Under the pieces are notes generated by a model. The model was not told the DNA's origin. It saw only the letters and a program-made list of their open reading frames with translations, and made no database searches. From Streptomyces poonensis (GTDB lineage: Bacteria; Actinomycetota; Actinomycetes; Streptomycetales; Streptomycetaceae): a stretch of DNA of 64,000 bases. The stretch spans positions 1 to 64,000 of the forward strand of contig NZ_BMVW01000015.1 of assembly GCF_014650915.1 (NCBI RefSeq). The letters run 5' to 3'. Made by a program: the position numbers and the translations under genes. Positions 1 through 9,126 of the stretch are shown here, piece after piece (position 1 is the first letter of the stretch; each line of letters begins with the position of its first letter).

Positions 1-20
1 CGCTGGGTAGTTGACGCAGC

Positions 21-1352
21 ATGCATCCAGCACGCTCCGTGACTTCGCCCCCTTCCATGCTGCGGCTCGCGGGCGCCTCGCTCGCCGGAACCGCCATCGA
101 GTTCTACGACTTCTTCGTGTACGGCACCGCTGCCGCGCTGGTCCTCGGGCCATTGTTCTTCCCCACGTTCTCGCCGGTGGCGGGCACGCTCGCCGCCTTC
201 GGGACGTTCGGCGTCGGGTTCGTGGCCCGTCCCCTGGGCTCGGTGCTCTTCGGGCACATCGGGGACCGGCACGGGCGGCGGCCCGTCCTCGTCGCCTCCC
301 TGCTCCTCACCGGCGGGGCGACGGTCGCCGTCGGCTGCGTACCGACGTACGACGCGATCGGGCTGACCGCTCCCGCGCTCCTCCTCCTGCTGCGGTTCCT
401 GCAGGGGCTGGGGCTCGGCGGGGAGTGGGGCGGTGCCGTCCTGCTGACGGCGGAGCACGCGCCGGCCGAGCGGCGCGGGCTGTGGTCGAGCTTTCCGCAG
501 ATCGGCCCCGCCGTGGGGTTCCTGCTGGCCAACGGGGTGATGCTGGCCCTGTCGGCGACGCTGTCGGACGCGCAGTTCGCGTCCTGGGGGTGGCGGGTGC
601 CCTTCTGGGCGGCGGGCGTGCTGGCCGTGGCGGGTCTGTGGCTGCGCTCCTCGCTCGCCGAGAGCCCGGCGTTCCTGGACATCGACGTCCCCGCGCGCCT
701 GCCGCTCGCCGAGGTGCTGCGCGGCCACTGGCGGCTGGTGCTGCTGACGGCCGGGGCGCTGTCGGCCGGTTACGCCGTCTTCTACACGGTGACGACGTGG
801 TCCCTCTCCTACGCGACCGAACGCCTCGGCGTGGACCGTACCGTCATGCTGATGTGCATCATGGCCGCCGTGGTGGTGAAGGGGGCGCTGACGCCGCTGG
901 TGGCGGTGCTGGGCGACCGGTTCGGCCGGCGGCCGCTGTGCCTGATCGGCAGCGCGGCCTGTGTGGTGTGGATGTTCCCGCTGATCGGCCTGCTGGCAAC
1001 CGGAGAGCCTGCGCTGATGTTCCTCGGCTTCCTGGTGGCGATGCTCGCGTTCATCACCATGTTCGCCGTGATCGCCGCGTATCTGCCGGAGCTGTACGAG
1101 CCCCGGGTGCGCTGCACGGGTGCGGCCGTGGGCTACAACCTGGGCGGGGTCCTCGGCGGGGCGCTGACGCCGGTCGTGGCGACGGCCGTGGCGCAGGGCG
1201 AACGGGTTCCGTGGGGCGTGGCCGCCTATCTGACGGGCGTCGCACTGCTCAGCCTGGGGTGCTTCGCGCTGCTGCCGGAGACACGGCCGGTGCGGATGGC
1301 GGCGGCGACGAAGGGGCGGGCGGAGGGAGAGACGGAGGCCACGGTGGGGTGA
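21..1352 (+). CDS. MFS transporter, metabolite:H+ symporter (MHS) type
   Basis: This 443-residue polytopic membrane protein probably imports a small organic solute (organic acid, betaine or proline class) with protons. It shows the GHIGDRHGRRP loop signature near residues 78-88 and a second GDRFGRRPL copy near residue 297, as expected from the duplicated 6+6 helix MFS fold. The opening helix with IEFYDFFVYG is characteristic of the MHS (ProP/KgtP/ShiA-like) subfamily. An in-frame TGA lies just upstream at 12-14, so the ATG is the first available start and the gene is complete. It converges on the Ca2+/H+ antiporter gene 42 bp downstream. The substrate cannot be told from sequence. Confidence 0.9.
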   Translation: MHPARSVTSPPSMLRLAGASLAGTAIEFYDFFVYGTAAALVLGPLFFPTFSPVAGTLAAFGTFGVGFVARPLGSVLFGHIGDRHGRRPVLVASLLLTGGATVAVGCVPTYDAIGLTAPALLLLLRFLQGLGLGGEWGGAVLLTAEHAPAERRGLWSSFPQIGPAVGFLLANGVMLALSATLSDAQFASWGWRVPFWAAGVLAVAGLWLRSSLAESPAFLDIDVPARLPLAEVLRGHWRLVLLTAGALSAGYAVFYTVTTWSLSYATERLGVDRTVMLMCIMAAVVVKGALTPLVAVLGDRFGRRPLCLIGSAACVVWMFPLIGLLATGEPALMFLGFLVAMLAFITMFAVIAAYLPELYEPRVRCTGAAVGYNLGGVLGGALTPVVATAVAQGERVPWGVAAYLTGVALLSLGCFALLPETRPVRMAAATKGRAEGETEATVG

Positions 1353-1394
1353 GGGGTGATGAAGACGGGGTGCGGTGGCGGGGAGGCGGGCCGC

Positions 1395-2495
1395 TCAGGG
1401 GTTGGCCGCCAGTTCCAGGAACACCGCGAGCAGCACCAGGTGCACCCCGCCCTGGAGCGGTGTCGCACGTCCCGGCACCACGGTGAGGGAGCTCACCACG
1501 ATGGTCAGTGCGAGCAGCACCATATGGGTGGCCCCGAGGCCGAGGACGAGCGGTCCGGAGAGCCAGACCGACGCCAGGGCGACCGCGGGGATGGTCAGGC
1601 CGATGCTGGCCATCGCGGAGCCGAGGCCGAGGTTCAGACTGGTCTGCACCCGGTCGCGGCGGGCCGCGCGCAGCGCGGCGATGGTCTCGGGGAGCAGCAC
1701 GAGCAGGGCGATCACCACACCGACGACGGCGTGCGGCAGCCCGGCCGCCGAGACACCCGACTCGATGGTCGGCGAGACGCCCTTGGCGAGGCCGACCACA
1801 CCCACGAGGGCGAGCCCGAGCAGAACGAGGCTGATCATGGCGGTGCGGGTGGTCGGCGCCTCGGCCTGCTGATCCTCGGTGACCACCCTGCCGTGCCGGG
1901 TGATCGGCAGGAAGTACTCACGGTGGCGCACGGTCTGGGTCGCCACGAAGAGTCCGTACAGGATCAGCGAGGTCACCGCGGCGAACGTGAGCTGGACCGT
2001 GGAGAACTCGGGGCCCGGCGCGCTGGTGGTGAAGCTGGGCAGGACCAGGCTGAGCGTGGCGAGGGTGGCGACCGTCGCGAGAGCGGCGCCGGTGCCTTCC
2101 GGGTTGAACACCGCGACCCCGTGGCGGAGTGAGGCCACCAGGAGGCTCAGGCCCACGATGCCATTACAGGTGATCATGACCGCGGCGAAGACGGTGTCGC
2201 GGGCGAGGCTGGCGCTCTTGTCCCCACCGTCGATCATCAGGGTGACGATCAGCGCCACCTCGATGACCGTGACGGCGACGGCGAGGACCAGGGAGCCGAA
2301 GGGTTCCCCGACGCGGTGCGCGACCACCTCGGCGTGGTGGACGGCGGCCAGTACGGACCCGGCGAGCACCAGCGTCACCACGATCACCAGCAGCCCGGGC
2401 AGGTCGCGGCCCCACGTGAGGATCAGCAGGACGACCGCGATCATCGGAGCGACCGCCGTCCACTGCAGCAGGAGCGGTCCGGGGCGAACGACCAT
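1395..2495 (-). CDS. chaA: Ca2+(Na+,K+)/H+ antiporter, ChaA family
   Basis: An inner-membrane cation/proton exchanger of the CaCA superfamily that exports Ca2+ (in ChaA also Na+ or K+) against protons. From the ATG chosen here it is 366 residues, the length of E. coli ChaA. The two inverted alpha repeats are visible: EPFGSLVLAVAVTVIEVALI in the first half and a GVVIALLVLLPETIAAL segment with acidic membrane residues in the second. An open frame continues upstream to 2603, but that 36-residue extension is Arg-rich and non-membrane, so the internal ATG at 2493-2495 is preferred. It lies downstream of the TerC gene on the same strand, separated by a strong hairpin, so it probably has its own promoter. 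Confidence 0.88.
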   Translation of the reverse strand: MVVRPGPLLLQWTAVAPMIAVVLLILTWGRDLPGLLVIVVTLVLAGSVLAAVHHAEVVAHRVGEPFGSLVLAVAVTVIEVALIVTLMIDGGDKSASLARDTVFAAVMITCNGIVGLSLLVASLRHGVAVFNPEGTGAALATVATLATLSLVLPSFTTSAPGPEFSTVQLTFAAVTSLILYGLFVATQTVRHREYFLPITRHGRVVTEDQQAEAPTTRTAMISLVLLGLALVGVVGLAKGVSPTIESGVSAAGLPHAVVGVVIALLVLLPETIAALRAARRDRVQTSLNLGLGSAMASIGLTIPAVALASVWLSGPLVLGLGATHMVLLALTIVVSSLTVVPGRATPLQGGVHLVLLAVFLELAANP

Positions 2496-2600
2496 GCTGG
2501 GATCGTCGCAGAGGTGAGGGAGCTCCGCATTCCGGCCGTACGGGCGGTCCGCCGTGCCGGTGCGCACGAGCACGCCCCGCACGAGCGCCGCACGAACGAG

Positions 2601-2645
2601 CACCGGGAGCGGTGATCGGCGAGGTGCCGTTCACCGCTCCCGGTG
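2601..2645 (-). terminator. Hairpin terminator after the TerC gene
   Basis: A perfect 15-bp inverted repeat (arms CACCGGGAGCGGTGA and its complement) with a 15-nt loop lies 25 bp after the TerC stop. There is no T-tract, as is usual for actinobacterial terminators. It would insulate terC from the chaA-like gene. Confidence 0.7.
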
Positions 2646-2669
2646 TGGGGATGGGGCGAGCCGGAGGCG

Positions 2670-3665
2670 TCAGGCCTCGACGCTGTCCTTGTCGGCGGCG
2701 TCGGTCTTCCGCTGCTCGGCCTCCGCCTGCTTCTTGGAGGCGATCAGGCTGGTGATCGTCGTGATGATCAGGACCGAGCAGATCACGCCGAGCGAGACCG
2801 GAATGGAGATCTCGGGGACGTGGACGCCGGACTCGTGCAGCGCGTGCAGCACCAGCTTGACGCCGATGAAGCCGAGGATGACCGACAGGCCGTACGACAG
2901 GTGCACCAGCTTCTTCAGCAGACCGCCGATGAGGAAGTACAGCTGACGCAGACCCATCAAGGCGAACGCGTTGGCCGTGAAGACGATGTACGGGTCCTGG
3001 GTGAGGCCGAAGATCGCCGGGATGGAGTCGAGCGCGAAGAGGATGTCGGTGGTGCCGATCGCGAGCATCACGATCAGCATCGGCGTCATGACGCGCTTGC
3101 CGTTCTGCTCGATCCACAGCTTGGTGCCGTGGTAGCGGTCGGCCACACCGAAGCGGCGCTCGGCGGCCTTGAGGAGCTTGTTCTCCTCCCACTCCTCGTC
3201 TTCCTCGTCGGCGCGGGCCTCCTTGATGAGCTTCCAGGCGGTGTAGATGAGGAAGGCGCCGAAGATGTAGAAGACCCAGGAGAAGCTGGTGATGATCGCG
3301 GCGCCCGCGGCGATGAATATCGCGCGGAGCACGAGGGCCACCAGTACACCGACGAGCAGCACACGCTGCTGGTACTGCGAGGGCACCGCGAACTTCGCCA
3401 TGATCAGGACGAAGACGAAGAGGTTGTCGACGCTCAGCGACTTCTCGGTGATGTAACCGGCGAAGAACTCTCCGGAGGCCTGGCCGTCACCGAAGACGAG
3501 CAGACCGAGCCCGAAGAGCGCGGCGAGGACGATCCAGACGATCGTCCAGATACCGGCTTCCTTGATGGACACGTCATGGGGCTTGCGGCCGATGAAGAAG
3601 TCGGCCGCGATGAGGGCTACGAGGCCCCCGATGGTCAGGACCCACAGGGTCGTGGAAACTTCCAC
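2670..3665 (-). CDS. TerC family integral membrane protein
   Basis: A 331-residue polytopic membrane protein of the TerC/Alx family. Members are linked to tellurite resistance and, better supported, to Mn2+ export and metalation of secreted proteins. The family motif SVDNLFVFVLIMAKF and a second acidic membrane segment with ALDSIPAIFGLTQDPYIVFT are present, about eight hydrophobic stretches are visible, and the C-terminus is charged and cytoplasmic. A yybP-ykoY-type Mn2+ riboswitch leader precedes it, which argues for manganese-responsive expression. Upstream on the same strand lie two TerD genes, giving a ter-like neighbourhood, but the 297-bp gap and the leader suggest a separate transcript. 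The family call is secure; the exact substrate is inferred. Confidence 0.93.
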   Translation of the reverse strand: MEVSTTLWVLTIGGLVALIAADFFIGRKPHDVSIKEAGIWTIVWIVLAALFGLGLLVFGDGQASGEFFAGYITEKSLSVDNLFVFVLIMAKFAVPSQYQQRVLLVGVLVALVLRAIFIAAGAAIITSFSWVFYIFGAFLIYTAWKLIKEARADEEDEEWEENKLLKAAERRFGVADRYHGTKLWIEQNGKRVMTPMLIVMLAIGTTDILFALDSIPAIFGLTQDPYIVFTANAFALMGLRQLYFLIGGLLKKLVHLSYGLSVILGFIGVKLVLHALHESGVHVPEISIPVSLGVICSVLIITTITSLIASKKQAEAEQRKTDAADKDSVEA

Positions 3666-3710
3666 TGCGCCTCCGGCAGTACGTAACGGCAGATGTCAGC
3701 GTCGTCGCTG

Positions 3711-3852
3711 CCGGAGGTCTCTTCCACCCGGGGCACCGATGACGCGGACGCGCCTGGAACCGCCGGGCCGACGCCCCGGGATCCGACCCGGTCGATCGGG
3801 TCCGATCCGTACTGACGGGCACGCCGCAACAGGTAGGGAGTACTCCCCTCCG
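3711..3852 (-). promoter_or_regulatory. yybP-ykoY-type manganese riboswitch (candidate)
   Basis: Read on the minus strand, the leader of the TerC gene begins with GGAGGGGAGTACTCC and ends with GGAAGAGACCTCCGG. The element's two diagnostic loops, GGGGAGUA (complement of 3841-3848) and AGAGACCU (complement of 3715-3722), are in the correct order, and GGAGG/CCTCC can pair to close the outer stem. A long GC-rich stem region lies between them. TerC-family genes are established targets of this Mn2+-sensing class. The remaining 3' part (3666-3710) could form the expression platform, with CTCCGGCAG/CTGCCGGAG copies able to pair. The outer boundaries are estimates. Confidence 0.75.
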
Positions 3853-3962
3853 TGAGAACGAGAGTACCCGAATCACCAAGGAACGGTAAAGCGATTAGTA
3901 AAATAAAAGCCAAGTGAACTGGTCAACGCCCTGGGCCGGGCCGGGCGGGCGACCCGTACGGC

Positions 3963-6140
3963 CTAGCGGTCCCGGATCCGGCGGGCCGCGGCGACCCGGG
4001 TGAGGACATGCCGCAGGACCTGACTGCCGGACGGCACGAGCGCGGGCTCGTACGTCCAGGCGTGCCCCACCCACGGGTCGGCGAGGTGGTCGTCCGGCAC
4101 GGGGGTGAGGCGCAGCAGCGCACGCCACAGCGGGTCGAGCAGCGGACCGTACCCGACGGCGTCCTCGCGGTCGGCGACCAGCATCAGATGGACGCCCACG
4201 GCCGGGCCCTCGTCGGCGAGGTAGCGCAGCCGGGTCACGGCCCGGTCGTCGAAGCCGTGCGGGAAGTCGTTGACGATCAGCAGGTGCCCGGAGGTGTCGA
4301 AACCCGGCGGCAGGGCGTCCGGCGCACCGCCGCGCACCGCCATCTGCACGAGGTCGACGCGCTGGGTGAGCCGGCCCAGTACGTCGGCCGCGCCCGCGGC
4401 GCCCGTGGCGGGCGGACCGGCGAGGAGCCCGCTGTGCAGGAGCGGCGCGAACGCGGACGTCCCGCTGCCCGCCGGATCGAGGACGTGCACGGTGAACTCG
4501 CCCGGCGGGTGGACGGCCAGGAGGCGGGCGGCCAGCGCGGTGGCCGTGTCCAGGGCGAGACGGCGCAGCTCGCCGGTGTCGGCGGGTGCGGCGCCCGCGG
4601 ATCCGGTGCGTCCGCTGTCGACCCACAGGCCGCGCTCCAGCGGCAGCCGGACCAGCAGGGGAATCCGCAGGCCGGTGCTCTCGGGCAGGTGGAGGTCGCC
4701 CAGGCGGAGGGCCATCGGATGTTCCGTCGGCACTTGGTAGCCCTGCCAGACGGGGTTGTCCCAGCGGGCGTACGCCGGGGGCAGCGCGGGCTCGACCACG
4801 TCGGCCTCGGCCCTGAGCTGGGCGAGGTCCCGGTCCAGGGCCTCGCGGGCCTGGTCGACGAGCCGGCTGTGCCGGGCGCGGGCCTCCTCGCGCGCGGCGT
4901 CGGCCCGGCCGCCGGTGCGCTCGCGCGGGTCGGAGAGGACCTTGTCGAGTTCCCGCTCCCTGCGGGAGTCGGCGAAGTCGACCGCGCTGCGGTACGCGGC
5001 CGTGGTGCGGGCGAGGTCCTCGAACATGCCCCGGACCTGGTTGTAGAGCCGCTCGTCCAGAGACCAGCCGGTCGCGTCCCCGGCGACGGGCCGCGTCGGC
5101 TGCCCCGGCCCGGCCGGAGGCACGACGCGCTGGGCGGGTCGGGTGGGCGGAGACGGCGGAGGGGGCGCGGTACGCCGGTGCGGGTGGGTGTAGTCGACGG
5201 GGCCATCGGTGGCGGACGCGGGCGGTGCGACTGCGTGTGCGTCCGAGGGCGGTGCGACGGCGTACGGGGCGGTGGGCGCGGGCCCGGGGTGGGGTGCCGT
5301 GCGGTCGCCCGGCGTGCTGTCGTGCGGGCCGGCCGCGCCGTCGAGCGGGCCGGGGACGTCGGCGTAGGGCGGAGTAGCGGCGTCCTGCGCGCCGGACGCC
5401 ACGGAAGGCACCCCTCCGCTGCTCCTGGGATCCGGAGTGCCGTACGGGCTCTGTGGTGCGTCGGCCGCGCCGGTCCTGGTGGCGCCCGGGGGCTCGTCCG
5501 CATGACCAGCGGGTGCGGTGCCCTGCGGGATGCGGCCGGTACCGGGGGTGCCGGGCGGGTGGGGCGGCGGGGCGGCCACGGCGTCGGCCGGGCCCTGTGC
5601 CGTCGCCTCGTCGATGGTGTTCGCCAGCTGCCGTGCCTCGGGCAGGCCCAGATCGGCGAGGAGGTCGGCGAGGCCGCCCGCGTAGCCCTGGCCTACCGCA
5701 CGGACCTTCCAGGCGCCCTGTCTGCGGTAGAACTCCAGGGCGACGACGGCCGACTCGGTGTCCAGACCGGTGATCGTGTACCTGGCGACCTCGGTGCCGT
5801 CGGGGCCGGTGACGGCGACGAGCGGCGCGGCGACCGCCCCGAACCGTACCGGTCCCCCGGCACCCGACGGCAGCGCGAGCAGCACGCTCACCCGGTGCAC
5901 GGCCCCCGGCAGGGCGGCCAGGTCCACGGCGATGCGGTGGTCGGCCGCCGCCTGCCCGGACACCTCGATGCCGGGCAGGGCGGGCGCGCCCGGACGGGCC
6001 ACCCGTTCCCCGCCGGTCACCGTGCCGTGCTCGTCGCCGAGCGTGGCTCCCGCCACGACCGGCCCGTCGGCCCGGACGCGTACCTCGAGTCGGACCTCGG
6101 GGAGCGGGAGGTTCTGCCCCCGGACCAGTTCGGCCGTCAT
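3963..6140 (-). CDS. TerD-domain protein with C-terminal FtsK/SpoIIIE-like region
   Basis: A 725-residue multidomain protein. Residues about 1-175 form a TerD-like beta-sandwich, ending with the family's WKVRAVGQGYAGGLADLLAD segment. Residues 190-360 are a low-complexity Pro/Ala/Gly linker. Residues about 365-450 are charged and helical, probably coiled coil. Residues 480-725 resemble the FtsK-like domain that co-occurs with TerD in actinobacterial stress-response fusions, but I see no canonical Walker A GxxxxGK[ST] there, so ATP binding is doubtful. It sits 56 bp downstream of a stand-alone TerD gene on the same strand and is likely co-transcribed. The proposed role is a cytoplasmic scaffold or sensor in a Ter-type stress response; this is inference. 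Confidence 0.75.
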   Translation of the reverse strand: MTAELVRGQNLPLPEVRLEVRVRADGPVVAGATLGDEHGTVTGGERVARPGAPALPGIEVSGQAAADHRIAVDLAALPGAVHRVSVLLALPSGAGGPVRFGAVAAPLVAVTGPDGTEVARYTITGLDTESAVVALEFYRRQGAWKVRAVGQGYAGGLADLLADLGLPEARQLANTIDEATAQGPADAVAAPPPHPPGTPGTGRIPQGTAPAGHADEPPGATRTGAADAPQSPYGTPDPRSSGGVPSVASGAQDAATPPYADVPGPLDGAAGPHDSTPGDRTAPHPGPAPTAPYAVAPPSDAHAVAPPASATDGPVDYTHPHRRTAPPPPSPPTRPAQRVVPPAGPGQPTRPVAGDATGWSLDERLYNQVRGMFEDLARTTAAYRSAVDFADSRRERELDKVLSDPRERTGGRADAAREEARARHSRLVDQAREALDRDLAQLRAEADVVEPALPPAYARWDNPVWQGYQVPTEHPMALRLGDLHLPESTGLRIPLLVRLPLERGLWVDSGRTGSAGAAPADTGELRRLALDTATALAARLLAVHPPGEFTVHVLDPAGSGTSAFAPLLHSGLLAGPPATGAAGAADVLGRLTQRVDLVQMAVRGGAPDALPPGFDTSGHLLIVNDFPHGFDDRAVTRLRYLADEGPAVGVHLMLVADREDAVGYGPLLDPLWRALLRLTPVPDDHLADPWVGHAWTYEPALVPSGSQVLRHVLTRVAAARRIRDR

Positions 6141-6196
6141 CGCCCTCGTCCCCCTGGTGTCGCGTCGTGCGCCGTGCCTGTTTCAGGGACGCGGCT

Positions 6197-6775
6197 TCAC
6201 AGGACCGGCTCGATCGCCGGCATCAGGTCCTGGAAGGTACGGCCGTCGGCCGGTACACCGAGGGCGGTCATCTGCCAGCCGGTGCCCGCGCGGTGCACCT
6301 TGGCCATGATCTGGGCGGTGTACGCGCCGCCGCCCGCCAGCGTGTAGCGGGCGAGCTCCTGGCCGTTGGTCTCGTCGACCAGGCGGCAGAACGCGTTCTG
6401 CACCTCCTGGAAGGTCTGGCCGGTGAAGGAGTTCACGGTGAAGACGATCTGGTCGATGTGCACCGGCACGCGCTGGAGGTCGACGAGGACTGCCTCGTCG
6501 TCGCCGCCCTGGCCGACGCCGCCGACGAGATTGTCACCGGTGTGGCGGACGGAGCCGTCGTCGCTGACGAGGTGGCGGAAGAAGACGACGTCGACGGGCT
6601 GCCTGTCCGCGAACAGCACGGCGGAGGCATCGAGGTCGATCTCCCGGGTGCGGGTGCCGAAGAGCCCGCGCCGGGGAGCGGCCTGCCAGCCGAGCCCCAT
6701 GCGCACCGCGGTCAGCGTGCCCCCGTCTTTCTTCTGCAGGTCGATGGCCTGCCCCTTGGTCATGTTGACCGTCAC
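6197..6775 (-). CDS. TerD family protein
   Basis: At 192 residues this matches the usual TerD/TerZ/TerE length. It contains the conserved Ca2+-binding stretch around HTGDNLVGGVGQGGDDEAVL (residues about 75-95) and the core QIVFTVNSFTGQTFQEVQN. TerD proteins are cytoplasmic calcium-binding stress proteins of the tellurite/phage/colicin resistance cluster. The start is the GTG with GAGAGGGGAA upstream; an ATG four codons further in is an alternative. It leads the probable two-gene operon with the 725-residue TerD fusion. Confidence 0.92.
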   Translation of the reverse strand: MTVNMTKGQAIDLQKKDGGTLTAVRMGLGWQAAPRRGLFGTRTREIDLDASAVLFADRQPVDVVFFRHLVSDDGSVRHTGDNLVGGVGQGGDDEAVLVDLQRVPVHIDQIVFTVNSFTGQTFQEVQNAFCRLVDETNGQELARYTLAGGGAYTAQIMAKVHRAGTGWQMTALGVPADGRTFQDLMPAIEPVL

Positions 6776-6900
6776 GCCGTTCCCCTCTCGAGCCGTCCCC
6801 CGGTGCCGCGGGACCTGCGGATGACCAGCACCCTACGGTTCGCCACGGACAGTGCCGAAGTCTGGATCGCACTTTGTGTCGGTCTTGCAACACACCGCAC

Positions 6901-6937
6901 CCGCCCCGCCGGGACGGGCTGTGTCCCGGCGGGGCGG
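6901..6937 (-). terminator. Hairpin terminator of uvrB
   Basis: A perfect 15-bp inverted repeat (CCGCCCCGCCGGGAC and its complement) with a 7-nt loop begins 8 nt after the uvrB stop. It is a strong GC-only stem without a T-run, typical of Streptomyces. Confidence 0.75.
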
Positions 6938-6944
6938 GGAACCG

Positions 6945-9086
6945 TCAGGCCAGGCCCGCCTCCTTCATCTGCCGCAGTTCCTTCTTCATCTCGGAGACCT
7001 CGTCGCGCAGCCGGGCGGCGATCTCGAACTGGAGGTCCGCGGCGGCCGCGCGCATGCGCTCGGTCATCTGCTCGATCTGCTCGGCGAGTGCGGCGGCCGG
7101 GCGATCGGTCGGCACCGTCTGTGCGGCCTTGGCCTTGCCCTGGGCGGCCTTGGTCCCCTTGTCCGCCTTGCCCAGGGAGGGCACGGGGGCCTTGGCTCCC
7201 TTGCCGTCCTTCAGATGGCGGTAGCCCGTACCGAGCAGCTGTTCCGTGTCGACGTCCTCGCGAGCGATCTGCGCCACGATGTCGTTGATCTTCTTGCGGA
7301 GCGGCTGGGGGTCGATGCCGTGCGCCTTGTTGTACGCGACCTGCTTCTCCCGGCGGCGGTTGGTCTCGTCGATGGCCTTCTCCATCGCCGGGGTGATCTT
7401 GTCGGCGTACATGTGGACCTGGCCGGAGACGTTGCGCGCCGCGCGGCCGATGGTCTGGATGAGGGAGGTCCCGGAACGCAGGAAGCCTTCCTTGTCGGCG
7501 TCGAGGATCGCCACCAGGGAGACCTCGGGCAGGTCGAGGCCCTCCCTGAGGAGGTTGATGCCGACCAGGACGTCGTACTCGCCGGCGCGCAGTTCGCGCA
7601 GCAGCTCGACGCGGCGCAGGGTGTCGACGTCGCTGTGCAGATAGCGGACCTGGATGCCGAGCTCGACGAAGTAGTCGGTGAGGTCCTCGGCCATCTTCTT
7701 GGTGAGCGTGGTCACGAGGACGCGCTCGTCCTTCTCGGTGCGCGTGCGGATCTCGTGCACCAGGTCGTCGATCTGGCCCTCGGTGGGCTTGACCACGACC
7801 TCGGGGTCGACCAGGCCGGTGGGGCGGATGATCTGCTCGACGGGGTCGTCCGCGCGCGAGAGCTCGTACTGGCCCGGGGTCGCCGACAGGTAGACCGTCT
7901 GGCCGATGCGCTCCGTGAACTCCTCCCACTTCAGTGGACGGTTGTCCAGGGCCGAGGGCAGCCGGAAGCCGTGGTCCACGAGGGTGCGCTTGCGGGAGGC
8001 GTCGCCCTCGTACATCGCGCCGATCTGGGGCACGGTGACATGCGACTCGTCGATGACGAGGAGGAAGTCCTCCGGGAAGTAGTCGAGCAGCGTGTTCGGC
8101 GGGGAGCCGGGGACGCGGCCGTCGAAGTGCATCGAGTAGTTCTCCACGCCCGAGCAGGTGCCGATCTCACGGAGCATCTCGATGTCGTACGTGGTGCGCA
8201 TGCGCAGCCGCTGGGCCTCCAGCAGCTTGCCCTGCCTCTCCAGGTCGGTGAGGCGCTCGGCGAGCTCCTTCTCGATGTCGGTGACGGCGCGCTCCAGGCG
8301 CTCGGGGCCCGCCACGTAGTGGGACGCCGGGAAGACGTACAGCTGCTGGTCGTCGCTGATGACCTCGCCGGTGAGCGGGTGCAGCGTGGAGAGGGCCTCG
8401 ATCTCGTCGCCGAACATCTCGATGCGGACGGCGAGCTCCTCGTACACGGGGAAGATCTCGATGGTGTCGCCGCGGACGCGGAAGGTGCCGCGGGCGAACG
8501 CCGTGTCGTTGCGCGTGTACTGGATGTCCACGAAGCGGCGCAGCAGGTCGTCGCGGTCGATCTCCTCGCCGACCTTGAGGGGGACCATCCGGTCCACGTA
8601 CTCCTGCGGTGTACCGAGACCGTAGATGCAGGAGACCGAGGCGACCACGACGACGTCGCGGCGGGTGAGCAGCGAGTTGGTCGCGGAGTGGCGGAGGCGC
8701 TCCACCTCCTCGTTGATCGAGGAGTCCTTCTCGATGTACGTGTCCGACTGCGGGACGTACGCCTCGGGCTGGTAGTAGTCGTAGTACGAGACGAAGTACT
8801 CGACGGCGTTGTTGGGCAGGAGCTCGCGGAACTCGTTCGCCAGCTGGGCGGCCAGTGTCTTGTTCGGCGCCATCACCAGGGTGGGGCGCTGGAGCTTCTC
8901 GATCATCCACGCGGTGGTGGCGGACTTGCCGGTACCGGTCGCGCCCAGCAGGACGACGTCCTTCTCGCCTGCTTCGATCCGCCGGGCGAGCTCGGCGATG
9001 GCCGTGGGCTGGTCGCCGCTCGGCTGGTAGGGGCTGACGACCTCGAAGGGCGCCCCCGTGCGTTCGATCTTTGATACGGGCCGCAT
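6945..9086 (-). CDS. uvrB: Excinuclease ABC subunit B
   Basis: The damage-verifying helicase-like subunit of nucleotide excision repair, which loads UvrC. The 713-residue protein has Walker A GATGTGKSATTAW, the beta-hairpin tyrosines in SYYDYYQPEAYVPQSDTYI, the DESHVT motif, helicase motif VI in QTIGRAARN, and a C-terminal UVR coiled-coil ending LRDEVSEMKKELRQMKEA for UvrC contact. An Ala/Lys-rich insert (about residues 620-660) precedes the UVR motif, as is common in actinobacteria. The ATG at 9084-9086 (MRPVSKIERT) matches the usual UvrB start; a GTG ten codons upstream is the alternative. It appears monocistronic. Confidence 0.98.
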   Translation of the reverse strand: MRPVSKIERTGAPFEVVSPYQPSGDQPTAIAELARRIEAGEKDVVLLGATGTGKSATTAWMIEKLQRPTLVMAPNKTLAAQLANEFRELLPNNAVEYFVSYYDYYQPEAYVPQSDTYIEKDSSINEEVERLRHSATNSLLTRRDVVVVASVSCIYGLGTPQEYVDRMVPLKVGEEIDRDDLLRRFVDIQYTRNDTAFARGTFRVRGDTIEIFPVYEELAVRIEMFGDEIEALSTLHPLTGEVISDDQQLYVFPASHYVAGPERLERAVTDIEKELAERLTDLERQGKLLEAQRLRMRTTYDIEMLREIGTCSGVENYSMHFDGRVPGSPPNTLLDYFPEDFLLVIDESHVTVPQIGAMYEGDASRKRTLVDHGFRLPSALDNRPLKWEEFTERIGQTVYLSATPGQYELSRADDPVEQIIRPTGLVDPEVVVKPTEGQIDDLVHEIRTRTEKDERVLVTTLTKKMAEDLTDYFVELGIQVRYLHSDVDTLRRVELLRELRAGEYDVLVGINLLREGLDLPEVSLVAILDADKEGFLRSGTSLIQTIGRAARNVSGQVHMYADKITPAMEKAIDETNRRREKQVAYNKAHGIDPQPLRKKINDIVAQIAREDVDTEQLLGTGYRHLKDGKGAKAPVPSLGKADKGTKAAQGKAKAAQTVPTDRPAAALAEQIEQMTERMRAAAADLQFEIAARLRDEVSEMKKELRQMKEAGLA

Positions 9087-9126
9087 GGCATCAACCGTAC
9101 GGCCCCGCACTGACAACGGGCCCTGA

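Noticed and set aside
1356..2132. Plus-strand frame opposite the Ca2+/H+ antiporter
   Set aside because: Encodes a Gly/Glu/Arg-rich shadow of a membrane protein; no start signal.
4008..6347. A long plus-strand frame opposite the TerD fusion gene
   Set aside because: Low-complexity Gly/Arg/Val shadow; the minus strand carries the TerD signature.
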